64,000 bases of DNA, taken from NCBI GenBank assembly GCA_902770835.1, contig CACXUM010000005.1, forward strand, positions 78,419-142,418, written 5' to 3'. This DNA comes from an uncultured Bacteroidia bacterium. GTDB taxonomy: Bacteria > Bacteroidota > Bacteroidia > Bacteroidales > F082. Position 1 is the first letter of the stretch. Each line of letters opens with the position of its first letter. Position numbers and translations under genes: made by a program. Under the pieces are notes generated by a model, which saw only the letters and a list, made by a program, of their open reading frames with translations, made no database searches and was not told the DNA's origin. Positions 9,359 through 18,400 of the stretch are shown here, in pieces.

Positions 9359-9594
9359 GCTTCCAATACTTCAGAAGGAGTTCGTTTGATAAGCAAGGGA
9401 TAACGCTCAGGGTGACGAAGGCTGTCCAACTCTAAGTCAACATCCAAATTGGGCCATTCAATAGCCTCATTCCCAGACATTTGGATATTCAGCACATCAT
9501 TGATTGAGGCCTCGCGCATCCACGGAACGCGGTTGTAGGACAAGAAATAATCCTGTCCGCCAACGCTAATCATAATGCCCTGGCCGTTAATCAT
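9355..9594 (-). CDS. DUF2442 domain protein
   Basis: Small protein of 79 aa from the chosen ATG at 9594; the frame is open to 9645. The sequence (FLSYNRVPWMREASINDV, then WPNLDVDLELDSLRHPERYPL) fits DUF2442, a small family often encoded beside DUF4160 genes. Starting at 9594 leaves an 8-base overlap with the upstream DUF4160 stop, against a 59-base overlap from 9645. The next gene overlaps by ATGA. The function is unknown; the pair has the size and arrangement of a toxin-antitoxin module, but no toxin motif can be shown. Confidence 0.75.
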   Translation of the reverse strand: MINGQGIMISVGGQDYFLSYNRVPWMREASINDVLNIQMSGNEAIEWPNLDVDLELDSLRHPERYPLLIKRTPSEVLEA

Positions 9595-9838
9595 CAAGAC
9601 GCTTGCCGATGTGCTGCTTGTATTGCTCTTTGAATCGTTCTGCATGTTTCTCTACGATTTTTTGTATGTCGTTCAATTCATGTTTGGAAAAGCCGCTGTT
9701 CTTGGCCAATTCAACTCTTGGTTCCAACCAAAACTTGGCCTCATGGCCATCGCCCAATACATGGATGTGCATCCGTTCCTCTTCATTGGAGAAAATCTTG
9801 AACACATAACTGCTTTCCCTGCCAAAAACTGGACTCAT
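9587..9838 (-). CDS. DUF4160 domain protein
   Basis: 83-aa protein with the DUF4160 pattern: a short N-terminal strand pair, the conserved HIHVLG-x-G-x-x-AKFWLEP core, and a C-terminal helix rich in E and K. The open frame begins one residue earlier at a TTG; the ATG at 9838 is preferred. It is the first gene of a three-gene operon (DUF4160, DUF2442, kinase), with a -7 box TATTTTTG 16 bases upstream, divergent from speA. Function unknown. Confidence 0.75.
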   Translation of the reverse strand: MSPVFGRESSYVFKIFSNEEERMHIHVLGDGHEAKFWLEPRVELAKNSGFSKHELNDIQKIVEKHAERFKEQYKQHIGKRLDD

Positions 9839-9854
9839 CAAGTATTATTTTCTG

Positions 9855-9862
9855 CAAAAATA
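9855..9862 (-). promoter_or_regulatory. Candidate -7 box of DUF4160 operon
   Basis: TATTTTTG on the minus strand fits TAnnTTTG, 16 bases before the ATG at 9838. Confidence 0.5.
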
Positions 9863-9866
9863 GTTA

Positions 9867-9880
9867 TTATTTGCAAATAA
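9867..9880. promoter_or_regulatory. Perfect palindrome between divergent promoters
   Basis: TTATTTGCAAATAA is a perfect 14-base palindrome lying between the -7 boxes of the DUF4160 operon (9855-9862) and speA (9905-9912). The position would suit an operator serving one or both units. No regulator is assigned. Confidence 0.35.
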
Positions 9881-9904
9881 CTCATCAACAATCATTATTT
9901 TTAA

Positions 9905-9912
9905 TAGTTTTG
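9905..9912 (+). promoter_or_regulatory. Candidate -7 box of speA promoter
   Basis: TAGTTTTG fits TAnnTTTG and ends 32 bases before the speA ATG. Confidence 0.55.
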
Positions 9913-9944
9913 CACCCAATTTAAAAACTCAAAACCCAAACGAA

Positions 9945-11831
9945 ATGAGAAAATGGCGCATTGAAGACTCCGAGGACCTTTACAACGTGAAAGGCTGGGG
10001 CGGCAACTACTTTTCCATCAACGAGAAAGGCCACATGACCGTGACTCCCAAAGAAGGTTGTGCTTCGGTTGACCTTCCGGAACTCGTTGACGAACTGTCA
10101 CTTAGGGATGTTTCAGCCCCGATGCTGCTGCGTTTCCCCGACATCCTCGACGACCGTATCAACAAGATTGATTCCTGCTTCAAGGAGGCTGCGAAGGAAT
10201 ACGAATTTAACGGGCAAAACTTCGTGGTGATGCCTATCAAGGTAAACCAAATGCGCCCCGTGGTCGAAGAAATCGTCAGTCATGGCAAGAAGTGCAACAT
10301 CGGTTTGGAAGCCGGCTCGAAGCCCGAACTCCACGCCATCATCGCGCTTGGCACCGATTCCGACTCGCTCATCGTGTGCAACGGCTACAAGGACGAGGAA
10401 TTCATCGAATTGGCCTTACTCGCCCAGAAAATGGGCCGCAAGATCATCATCGTCATCGAGAAACTGAATGAGTTGAAAATCACCACCAAAATCGCCAAAC
10501 GCCTGAAAGTCACGCCAAATTTGGGCGTAAGAATCAAGTTGGCCAGTTCAGGCTCCGGCAAATGGGAAGAGTCGGGCGGCGACGGCAGCAAGTTCGGCCT
10601 CACCTCCTCAGAACTTCTCGAAGCCCTCGATTTCCTTGACGAACACGACATGAAAGATTGTCTGAAATTGGTGCATTACCACATCGGCAGCCAAGTCAGC
10701 AAAATCAAGAAAATCAATGTGGCCCTTCGCGAAGCGGCACAGTTTTACGTGCAACTCTACAAGATGGGCTACCACATCGAGTACGTCGACATGGGCGGAG
10801 GACTCGGTGTGGACTACGATGGAACCAGTTCAAGCAGCGCAAGTTCTGTCAATTACAGCATTCAGGAATACGCCAACAACGCCATCTACACCATTGTGGA
10901 TGCCTGCGACAAGAACGAACTCCCCCACCCCAACGTGATTTGCGAATCGGGACGTGCCCTCACTGCCCACCATTCCGTGCTGATTTTTGAGGTGCTGGAA
11001 AAGACCTCGTTGCCCGAATGGGACGACGACGAGGAACCCGAGGAAAACGACCACGAACTCATCAAGGAACTTTATGATTCTTGGGACGAACTCACCAAAA
11101 GTTCCTCTTTGGAGATTTGGCACGATGCGCAAGAGATTCGTGAAGAAGCACTTAACTTGTTCAGCCTCGGTTTATTAGACCTCAAGTCAAGGGCCAAGAT
11201 TGAACGCTTGTTCTGGAGCATTGCCCGCGAGGTGAACCATATCGCCAACAGCCTGAAACGTGTCCCCGAGGACTTCACTTCGCTGCCCAAATTATTAGCC
11301 GACAAATACTTCTGCAACTTCTCCCTGTTCCAGTCGCTGCCTGACCTTTGGGCCATCGACCAACTTTTCCCCATCATCCCGATCCAAAGGCTTGATGAAA
11401 ACCCAACGCACCTTGCCACCTTGCAGGACATCACCTGCGACAGCGACGGCAAAATCACCAATTTCGTTGCCAAATCGACGCAACACACCATCCCTTTGCA
11501 TAGTTTCACCGACAAGGAGCATTATTATATAGGTGTGTTCCTCGTGGGCGCGTATCAGGAAATATTGGGCGACTTGCACAACCTTTTCGGCGACACCAAC
11601 GCCGTGCATATTTCGGTGGACGATAAAGGCTATTACATTGACCAAGTCATTGACGGCGAAACCGTTGCCGATGTTTTGGAATATGTGCAATACAGCCCGA
11701 AGAAACTCGTCCGCACGGTGGAAACATGGGTCACGAAGTGCGTGAAGGAGGGCAAAATCACCGTTGAGGAGGGCAAGGAATTCTTGTCCAACTATCGGTC
11801 GGGGCTTTATGGATATACTTATTTGGAGTAG
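9945..11831 (+). CDS. speA: Biosynthetic arginine decarboxylase
   Basis: PLP-dependent enzyme that converts arginine to agmatine at the start of polyamine synthesis. 628 aa, typical of SpeA. The alanine-racemase-like barrel carries the PLP lysine in MPIKVNQ (K99). Other landmarks are KLVHYHIGSQ, the glycine-rich phosphate-binding MGGGLGVDYDG and the CESGRA active-site segment near residue 330. The C-terminal half holds the inserted helical region and beta domain of SpeA-type enzymes. It stands alone on the plus strand; no agmatine-using genes are next to it. Confidence 0.96.
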   Translation: MRKWRIEDSEDLYNVKGWGGNYFSINEKGHMTVTPKEGCASVDLPELVDELSLRDVSAPMLLRFPDILDDRINKIDSCFKEAAKEYEFNGQNFVVMPIKVNQMRPVVEEIVSHGKKCNIGLEAGSKPELHAIIALGTDSDSLIVCNGYKDEEFIELALLAQKMGRKIIIVIEKLNELKITTKIAKRLKVTPNLGVRIKLASSGSGKWEESGGDGSKFGLTSSELLEALDFLDEHDMKDCLKLVHYHIGSQVSKIKKINVALREAAQFYVQLYKMGYHIEYVDMGGGLGVDYDGTSSSSASSVNYSIQEYANNAIYTIVDACDKNELPHPNVICESGRALTAHHSVLIFEVLEKTSLPEWDDDEEPEENDHELIKELYDSWDELTKSSSLEIWHDAQEIREEALNLFSLGLLDLKSRAKIERLFWSIAREVNHIANSLKRVPEDFTSLPKLLADKYFCNFSLFQSLPDLWAIDQLFPIIPIQRLDENPTHLATLQDITCDSDGKITNFVAKSTQHTIPLHSFTDKEHYYIGVFLVGAYQEILGDLHNLFGDTNAVHISVDDKGYYIDQVIDGETVADVLEYVQYSPKKLVRTVETWVTKCVKEGKITVEEGKEFLSNYRSGLYGYTYLE

Positions 11832-11840
11832 ACGAAGAAA

Positions 11841-11880
11841 TAAATTATGGAGTTACAATATAATGTTTTTAATCCATAAT
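11841..11880. repeat. 40-bp direct repeat flanking the ATPase gene, copy 1
   Basis: Composed of taaattatg, ten variable bases, then a 21-base arm that begins ataatgttttta and ends tccataat. The same layout with identical spacing and one mismatch in the conserved 30 bases recurs at 13273-13312. Within the copy, attatgga (11844-11851) and tccataat (11873-11880) form an inverted repeat that could fold after speA. Confidence 0.7.
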
Positions 11881-11888
11881 TATTATGT

Positions 11889-13265
11889 TCATTGAAAGTC
11901 GTTGACAACATCTTGAGGGAGAAACACTTGGCTTGTGATTCCATCAAGGGATGGATGTTTAAGAAACAAGGCAAGTACAATTTCTTTACCTTTCACGAAA
12001 GGCAACGACTTTGCCTTAGTTTCGAGTTCGTGGAAAAGTAGCATTGCGTTTTCGCCTTCCGTCCATTTACATTCTCCGATGAGCATTTTCCGTTTGTCGG
12101 TTGACTCAGCGACTACATCTAATTCGATGGTTTTCTTTTCGTTGTTTTTGATGACGGTTCCCCACCAGCGGGAGGCCATGCCCCAAGTGCTATCCAACAA
12201 GCGGTTTCCGCTTACGGCATTGCGACAAAGCCGTTCCCAATGCAAGGCCACGAAATCGGAGAATGTGTCGCTAATGGTTTGGGCAACAATATTATGCCTA
12301 CGAAGGTTGATTAAAGATCGGTTGGGAACCACATAGCGATAATACATTCTCATAAAAGGATCGCAAATCTGATAATAACTGCGTTTGCTGTTGCGTGGGC
12401 TTTCTCCAAAAGGTGTTTCTCGCTCAATATAACCGAGATTGATGAGTTTGGCCAAAGGTCCGCTAAGGTCGGTGGCATTTTTTTGCATCCTACCCGCAAT
12501 TTCTGAAAGCCGGTTGACACCATTGCCAATCAGCGACAACAATGCTGCCGATTGCGTTGTATGCTGAAAATCATCAATAAACAGTCTCGAAGGCTCATCG
12601 TAAAGTATGCCATTAGGGTCGATAATGTGTTGGGTGATGGCTTCCGTCAACGAAGACGATTGTTCCCTGATTTCCCAATAACGAGGCACACCACCCCAAA
12701 CAGCAGATTCCTCAATGGTTTGGATGGCATTGCCGCCCAACACTTCCTGCAAAAACCTGACTGGAATAGGCTCAAGTTTTAGTATGGCATCCGCACGGCC
12801 ATACAAAGGCGAGGCCGCATCAAGCACAAAACCTTGCATCATTTGTTGCGACGAGCCACAAATGATGAGATTGAACGGCAATTGATGGGAGTCGATATGC
12901 CGTTGCAGCACCGAAGGCAGGCTGGGACACGACTTGACGAGATAAGGGAATTCATCGATGCAAAGCGTGAAACGTTCCTTTGCACGATGGGCAAGACTGC
13001 TGAAAAGGCTATCCCAATCAGGGTAAAAAACCTTGTCGAAATCGGGGAATCTTGTGCCAATCGTTTTCGCCATCAACGCAAGTTGTTGGCTCTGTTCTGT
13101 TTGATCGGCCATAAAGTAAACATCTTGATCGTCAATCACATGGCGGATAAGCGTTGATTTGCCCAAACGTCTGCGTCCATAGACAATGACGAATTTGGCA
13201 TGTCCGTCTTTGCCAAGTACATGTTTCAGCCTCAATATTTCGTTTTCCCTATCAACAAATCTCAT
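11889..13265 (-). CDS. AAA ATPase with DUF234-type C-terminal domain
   Basis: 458 aa from the ATG at 13265; the frame is open to 13334, but a -7 box at 13287-13294 supports the shorter start. The N-terminal part is the archaeal-type ATPase domain: FVDRENEI, Walker A GRRRLGKSTL and Walker B TLCIDEFPYL, then a sensor-like IICGSSQQMM. The C-terminal half matches the DUF234 pattern, with a helix-turn-helix-like segment followed by a PD-(D/E)XK-like stretch (IELDVVAES then IGECKW). Such genes are often multicopy, and their role is not settled. This one lies exactly between two 40-bp direct repeats. Confidence 0.85.
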   Translation of the reverse strand: MRFVDRENEILRLKHVLGKDGHAKFVIVYGRRRLGKSTLIRHVIDDQDVYFMADQTEQSQQLALMAKTIGTRFPDFDKVFYPDWDSLFSSLAHRAKERFTLCIDEFPYLVKSCPSLPSVLQRHIDSHQLPFNLIICGSSQQMMQGFVLDAASPLYGRADAILKLEPIPVRFLQEVLGGNAIQTIEESAVWGGVPRYWEIREQSSSLTEAITQHIIDPNGILYDEPSRLFIDDFQHTTQSAALLSLIGNGVNRLSEIAGRMQKNATDLSGPLAKLINLGYIERETPFGESPRNSKRSYYQICDPFMRMYYRYVVPNRSLINLRRHNIVAQTISDTFSDFVALHWERLCRNAVSGNRLLDSTWGMASRWWGTVIKNNEKKTIELDVVAESTDKRKMLIGECKWTEGENAMLLFHELETKAKSLPFVKGKEIVLALFLKHPSLDGITSQVFLPQDVVNDFQ

Positions 13266-13272
13266 ACTATCA

Positions 13273-13312
13273 TAAATTATGTCCGGCAAAAATAATGTTT
13301 TTATTCCATAAT
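13273..13312. repeat. 40-bp direct repeat flanking the ATPase gene, copy 2
   Basis: Second copy of the element at 11841-11880, offset by 1432 bases: taaattatg at 13273-13281, ten unrelated bases, then the 21-base arm at 13292-13312 with one substitution (tta-t-tcc against tta-a-tcc). The -7 box of the ATPase gene overlaps the variable spacer. Confidence 0.7.
13287..13294 (-). promoter_or_regulatory. Candidate -7 box of DUF234 ATPase gene
   Basis: TATTTTTG on the minus strand fits TAnnTTTG, 21 bases before the ATG at 13265. It lies inside the direct-repeat element. Confidence 0.5.
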
Positions 13313-13336
13313 ATGAGTTTTTTCTGAAAAACATAC

Positions 13337-13365
13337 AAAAAAAGGAGCCTCGCGGCTCCTTTTTT
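13337..13365 (-). terminator. Rho-independent terminator of the acyl-CoA ligase gene
   Basis: Perfect stem GGAGCC/GGCTCC with loop TCGC, extended by A/T pairs, lies directly after the stop of the ligase gene. With T and A tracts on the two sides it could act in both directions. Confidence 0.85.
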
Positions 13366-13367
13366 AT

Positions 13368-15137
13368 TTATGCAAACATCTTCTCAATCACATCCTTGTA
13401 TTTCGCTGTGATGACTTTGCGCTTGGCTTTGAGCGTTGGAGTAAGAAGGCCGTTGGCGATGCTCCACTCGTCGGCGAGAAGGACTTGTTTCTTGATTTTT
13501 TCGGTTTCGCCCAAGCCCTTGTTCAATTCGTTGACTTCCTTTGCGTAACGCTTCAGCACTTCGGGATTCTTGATCATTTCCTCGTTGGTCGTGTAAGGAA
13601 TCTTCTCCTTGGCGCACCATGCCTTCAGGTCGGCGAAACTCGGTATGATGAGCGCACCGGCAAACTTCTGGTTTTCGCCCACCACCAAAATCTGCTCAAT
13701 CAACTTGGAGGAACTGAACTTGGCCTCAATCACATCAGGGTTGATGTACTTGCCGCCCGAAGTCTTGAACAGGCTCTTGATGCGGCCCGTAATCTTCAGT
13801 TGGTTGTACTGGTTGAATTCGCCCATGTCGCCCGTGTGGAACCAACCATCGGCATCGATGACTTCCTTCGTGAGCTCAGGTTGCTTGTAATAGCCCATCA
13901 TCACATTGTGGCCACGGCAGATGATTTCCCCGTTTTCGGCAATCTTCACCTCAATGCCCGGGAGCGGTTGCCCGACATAACCCACTTCGCGTCCATGCGC
14001 ATTGCGGTTGCTCACAGCGATAACAGGAGAAGTTTCTGTCAGGCCATAGCCTTCAAAGACAGGCATTTTGATGGCGGAGAAAAATCCGGCAATTTTTTGC
14101 GAAATGGCGGCGGCACCCGAAACGATGATGTCGAAATTCTCGGCACCGATGTTGGCCCTGATTTTGGAATAAACGAGTTTGTCGGCAATGCCCAACTTGA
14201 TGTCGTAGAACCAATGGCGGCTGTCGGAAGAGATTCTGTAACGCTCGCCAAGATGCAATGCCCAGAAGAAAATCATCCTCGCGATGCCTTTCTGCTTCTT
14301 GCCCGACTGATAAATCGCGTCGTAAAAACGTTCCAGCACGCGCGGCACGGCACACATCATCGTGGGATGGATTTCGCGCATGTCGTTGGCGATAGTGGCC
14401 AAACTTTCAGCGTAATAGATTGACATTCCACGATATTGGTAGCAATAGTTGAGCGCACGCTCGTAGGCATGGCACACGGGCAGGAAACTGAAAGCCTTGT
14501 TGGAATGGTCGCTGATGGTGTAGTGGAAGTTCTTGAACTGGTTCATCAGGTTGTGGTGCGAAAGCATCACGCCCTTGGGCGTTCCCGTGGTGCCAGAGGT
14601 GTAGATGATGGTGGCACACTCCATTTCGTCAACGGCGGCCTTGCGCTTCGCCAGTTCATCGGCGTGAGGATGTTCCTTGCCGAGTTGCAGCATTTGGTCG
14701 AAATAAGGATATTTCTCGCGGTCGACCATGGTGTAGACCATTTTCACGTTGGGCGCATCGGGCAGGATGTTGGTCACTTTGTTCATCACGGAAAGGCCGT
14801 CGATGACGACCAGTTTGGCATCGCAGTCGCTGAGGATGAAGCGGTAGTCCTCCTCGCTGATGGTGGGATAGACTGGCACGGAGATGGCCCCAACTTGGCT
14901 GATGGCCATGTCGAGCATGTTCCATTCGGGACGGTTGGTCAGGATCATGGCTACCTTGTCACCTTTCTCAATGCCCAACTCAATGAGGGCATAACTCAGT
15001 ATGTCAGCGTTCTCCTTATAGGAATTGGCACTGTAATTCACCCATTTTCCATCCTTTTTGCCAGCAAGCGCGACCTGCTGGTTGGGATACTTCTCAACAT
15101 AATTGTCGAGCAAGTCGAAGACTCTTTTTATTTCCAT
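13368..15137 (-). CDS. Long-chain fatty acid-CoA ligase (AMP-forming)
   Basis: Adenylate-forming enzyme of the FadD/ACSL type that activates fatty acids with ATP and CoA. 589 aa from the ATG at 15137 (two codons inside the open frame). The AMP-binding P-loop IIYTSGTTGTPKGVM, the YGLTETSP motif and the GWFHTGDMG motif with the downstream hinge lysine region (ITGRIKSLFKTSGGKYINP) are all present. The tail (PTLKAKRKVI) is typical of FadD15-like enzymes. It is a single-gene unit with a good promoter upstream and a strong terminator downstream. Confidence 0.93.
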   Translation of the reverse strand: MEIKRVFDLLDNYVEKYPNQQVALAGKKDGKWVNYSANSYKENADILSYALIELGIEKGDKVAMILTNRPEWNMLDMAISQVGAISVPVYPTISEEDYRFILSDCDAKLVVIDGLSVMNKVTNILPDAPNVKMVYTMVDREKYPYFDQMLQLGKEHPHADELAKRKAAVDEMECATIIYTSGTTGTPKGVMLSHHNLMNQFKNFHYTISDHSNKAFSFLPVCHAYERALNYCYQYRGMSIYYAESLATIANDMREIHPTMMCAVPRVLERFYDAIYQSGKKQKGIARMIFFWALHLGERYRISSDSRHWFYDIKLGIADKLVYSKIRANIGAENFDIIVSGAAAISQKIAGFFSAIKMPVFEGYGLTETSPVIAVSNRNAHGREVGYVGQPLPGIEVKIAENGEIICRGHNVMMGYYKQPELTKEVIDADGWFHTGDMGEFNQYNQLKITGRIKSLFKTSGGKYINPDVIEAKFSSSKLIEQILVVGENQKFAGALIIPSFADLKAWCAKEKIPYTTNEEMIKNPEVLKRYAKEVNELNKGLGETEKIKKQVLLADEWSIANGLLTPTLKAKRKVITAKYKDVIEKMFA

Positions 15138-15167
15138 AACCAAATTTTTCTCGTTTCAATAAGGCCA

Positions 15168-15196
15168 CAAAATTAGGAAAAAACCTTTAATGTCAA
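15168..15196 (-). promoter_or_regulatory. Promoter of the acyl-CoA ligase gene (-33 TTG, -7 TAATTTTG)
   Basis: TAATTTTG on the minus strand (15175-15168) is preceded by TTG (15196-15194) with an 18-base spacer, close to the Bacteroidota TTTG-N19-TAnnTTTG arrangement. Confidence 0.6.
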
Positions 15197-15223
15197 TTTT
15201 TTTTCGCTAAAATCACAATTTTT

Positions 15224-15478
15224 TCAATGCTTCGATTTCTTCCTTTTCTTCATCAAATAAGCTCCACTTAAGGCGGCCAACATAATCAGGCCATCGCCGA
15301 GCGGAAGGTATTGGTCGGAGTCGAGGCCTTCTATCGGGACAATGAGGCCAAAGTCCTCGGTGTTTTGGCGCATCGTGCCTTCAAACTCATCGTCCATGAT
15401 GAACACTTGGGCTTTCGCGGGACAAGCCACGAGCAAAACCGTGACAACTATCAACAGTATGTATTTCAACTTTTTCAT
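15224..15478 (-). CDS. Small exported protein with C-terminal membrane tail
   Basis: 84 aa. Residues 1-23 form a signal peptide (basic start, hydrophobic core, PAKAQ cleavage site). The middle is short and acidic. The C-terminus has a tripartite layout: LPLGDG, a hydrophobic span (LIMLAALSGAYLM) and a basic end (KKRKKSKH). This resembles C-terminal sorting tails such as PID-CTERM, but membership cannot be proven by eye. It starts nine bases after the stop of the 7499-aa gene, so it is the last gene of the giant operon. It could be an anchor, chaperone or sorted peptide for that system; this is inference. Confidence 0.7.
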   Translation of the reverse strand: MKKLKYILLIVVTVLLVACPAKAQVFIMDDEFEGTMRQNTEDFGLIVPIEGLDSDQYLPLGDGLIMLAALSGAYLMKKRKKSKH

Positions 15479-15487
15479 TGCTCTAAC

Positions 15488-18400
15488 TTATTTTTTGTCG
15501 ATAATTACTTTTTGAACCCTTGTGCCCTCGTTGTTGGTCAGGCGCATGAGATACATGCCGCAGGCCACATTGGGCAGGCCTACCCTACTCTGGCCGCTCA
15601 CCGTCTTTTGCCACAACACTCGGCCATGCACGTCGATGAACTCCAAGAGGCCGTCGCCGGTCACCACCCATTGCGAGCCGTCGAAGAAGACGAAGTTGTG
15701 GTCGCCCTCGTCGAACTCGTCCACGCCCGTCACATCGAAGACGATGTAGAAGCGCGAAGGATAGTCGCCCTTGTGGCCTTCGAAGGAATAGGTGTCGTTC
15801 CTCAGCATGTCGTATTGCACGCCAGCGATGTTGTCGATGAGGTACATGCTGTGGAAGTCGCCGTTGGCCGTGTTCCACTTGATGGTGAAGATGTCGTCGT
15901 CCTTCGCCTCGAACCACAGCGGCACGCGCTCCACGCCTTCCTCCGCGAAGAGGGCGGCATAGTAGGTTCCGTCGTGGTGGCCGTAGAAGAGGCCGTCGCC
16001 CACGCGCAGTTCCTTCAACTTGCGGGCGCCACCCCATTCGGGACGATTGAACTCGATGACCGTCACGTCGGCGCAGCCCTTGTCGCTGCTCAGGTAAAGG
16101 TTGACCAGCGGATAGGCAGGGCGCTCGTCGCGGAAGTCGCCTCCAGTACCCACATTAGCACGCGACACCAACATGTTTTCCGTGAATTTCAAAGTTCCAC
16201 CACCTGATTTCGCCTTCACATAGAAGCCTTGGTGTGGATGCAGATAAGGGTCGGCGTAATCACCATTTATCGAGCTGGTCACAGGATAGTACCTGAAGGC
16301 AGTACTGGCCTTACCGCTTTGCTCGTTGTACTTGTCAGCATCGTAAATCACATAGAAAGGCACATCTTGAGAACCTTCATTAGTATTAATGTTCACCGTA
16401 CCCAAAACACTACTATTGGCCGTCCCAACTAAATTAAAGTCCAAATAGCCGTGATAGGGATTGCCCACCAAGTTCCAACCTGGGAGTTTAGACTCTGATG
16501 TGTTCGTCAACAAAATACCCAAACCCGCATCATTGCCATCGCTCTGGCTAATGTCCTTGTTCAACTTGCCGTGGCTTTGCATGAAAGTCTCGGTGCCGAT
16601 GGAAGCCATATAGCCACGACCTACAATGAGGTACTCCTCGTTGACATTCTTAGGTTTCCCATTTTCTTCATCATAAATACCGTAAGGCTTATACTCAAGA
16701 TGCCAGTGATCGTCCTCCCCTCTGGTGTCGGTGTGCCAGTGGTTGGGACCGTTGCGCTTGAAGTTGATCCAGTGGTAGTCTGGCTCGGTCCAAGTGTAGA
16801 AGTCCATGCCATAGGGGTAACGACCCCACTCATCAGTGTTTTCGATGCAACCTTCTCCAAACCTATCTCTATACTGGCTTGGGAAGTAACCATCCACCCA
16901 TTTATTCTCATCAAAACTTGAAGAATTTCTGGGGCTTTGGCTATTCACCCAACCCTTCATCCAATAGCGGTTGTCGCCACTTACACCGTTATTTAGCCAA
17001 CTGAACTCTGTTGATGGATTCGTCCAAATGTTGTTGTAATAAGTCCCGACATAGCCACTTGAATAAGTGTTTCTGTTGGTATTATTTTCATCAGAATAAT
17101 CAGCGTTCAAATAATACTCGAATCCCAACGGAGCCATTTGCAGCGGAGTGGAGAACATGTGCCAGTCGCGAGGCAAGGGGTAGCCACCCATTCCCAATCC
17201 GTTGAGTCCATAGTTGACGCCCGGGGTTGAAGTGGCTTTGCCGCAAGAGTTGTCGAAGGTGATACCAACATAGTTGTTTCCATAGTCCGCCAAAGAACCT
17301 GCATGAAGGATGGACACATCCTCATGGATGCTCACTTTGCTTTGGGTAATAGCCAAATCTCCTCCTACTTCATCAACATCACCATAAACAAAGAGATAAT
17401 CTGGAATATCTTCCTCTGTTTCATCATCTATCTTCTTTTTCTCCAAAGGTCGGGTGAGAGCTGAATTAAGAGCATCGCCATCACGCACTGTGCCGCCATA
17501 CTGCAAGGCTGGGCCACCAGCGTAAGTGCCTACACTACGGAAATCACCCTGACCAATGTAGGCATTTGCATCATTACTATAGTTATCAATCAGCAGCACG
17601 GGTAGGTCGTCATTGATTTCCTGCAATCCCGGACGCGCCCAGCAAGCGTAGGTATGGCCATTGTGGTTATTGTCATCCACCCATTTGTTCAGCACTCGGA
17701 ACATGGGTTTATTGACAGTCTCGGTTCCTTCAGTTATCGGCACCGTATTGTCCAAATACATGTAACCATAAATATCGGCACTGGAAGCAGGCGTGAAGTT
17801 CTTATTGAGAGTACCATCAGCAATAAGGTCTGACGTGTAGCCTTCCTCTAAATAGCATTTGCTGATGCTGCCGCCCTCAACACTCTTCACAAGGCCATCC
17901 ATTGGGAAATTATCAGGTAAAGTGTTTTCATGCATGGACACATAACAGTTCTCCACAACCGCTCCTTGGTTGGTACCCAACAGTCCTCCAACCGTTTTTG
18001 GATGGTTTACATTTCCAGTAAAGACACCAAATGTAGCATTGACAAACGAGTTGAAGATGTCGCCAGACGAGGACTTGCCCACCAAACCGCCCACCTCGCC
18101 AGTGGTTAAGGCTCCAACTTGCATAATTGGCATGGCCATTGACGAATGGATGTGGCCATTATCCATCTGAGCCACCAAGCCGCCCGCAACCACTTTATTT
18201 GCGAAATCATAGGCGGGACAATTGAAGGTGATGGCAGCTTCGCTGTTCGATACCATAGCACTTGTGCCGACCATCCTACCCACCAAGCCACCCATATTGT
18301 GTACAGCAGATGTCTCTACTGTCGTCATCGGGTGAATCATGCCGCTCACCACGAAGGTACGGTTGACCTTGCCATTGTTGACATAGCCGAACAAGCCATA

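Noticed and set aside
8531-9838. Confident call of a toxin-antitoxin system
   Set aside because: Arrangement and size fit, but no catalytic or DNA-binding motif can be shown, so it is reported only as a possibility.
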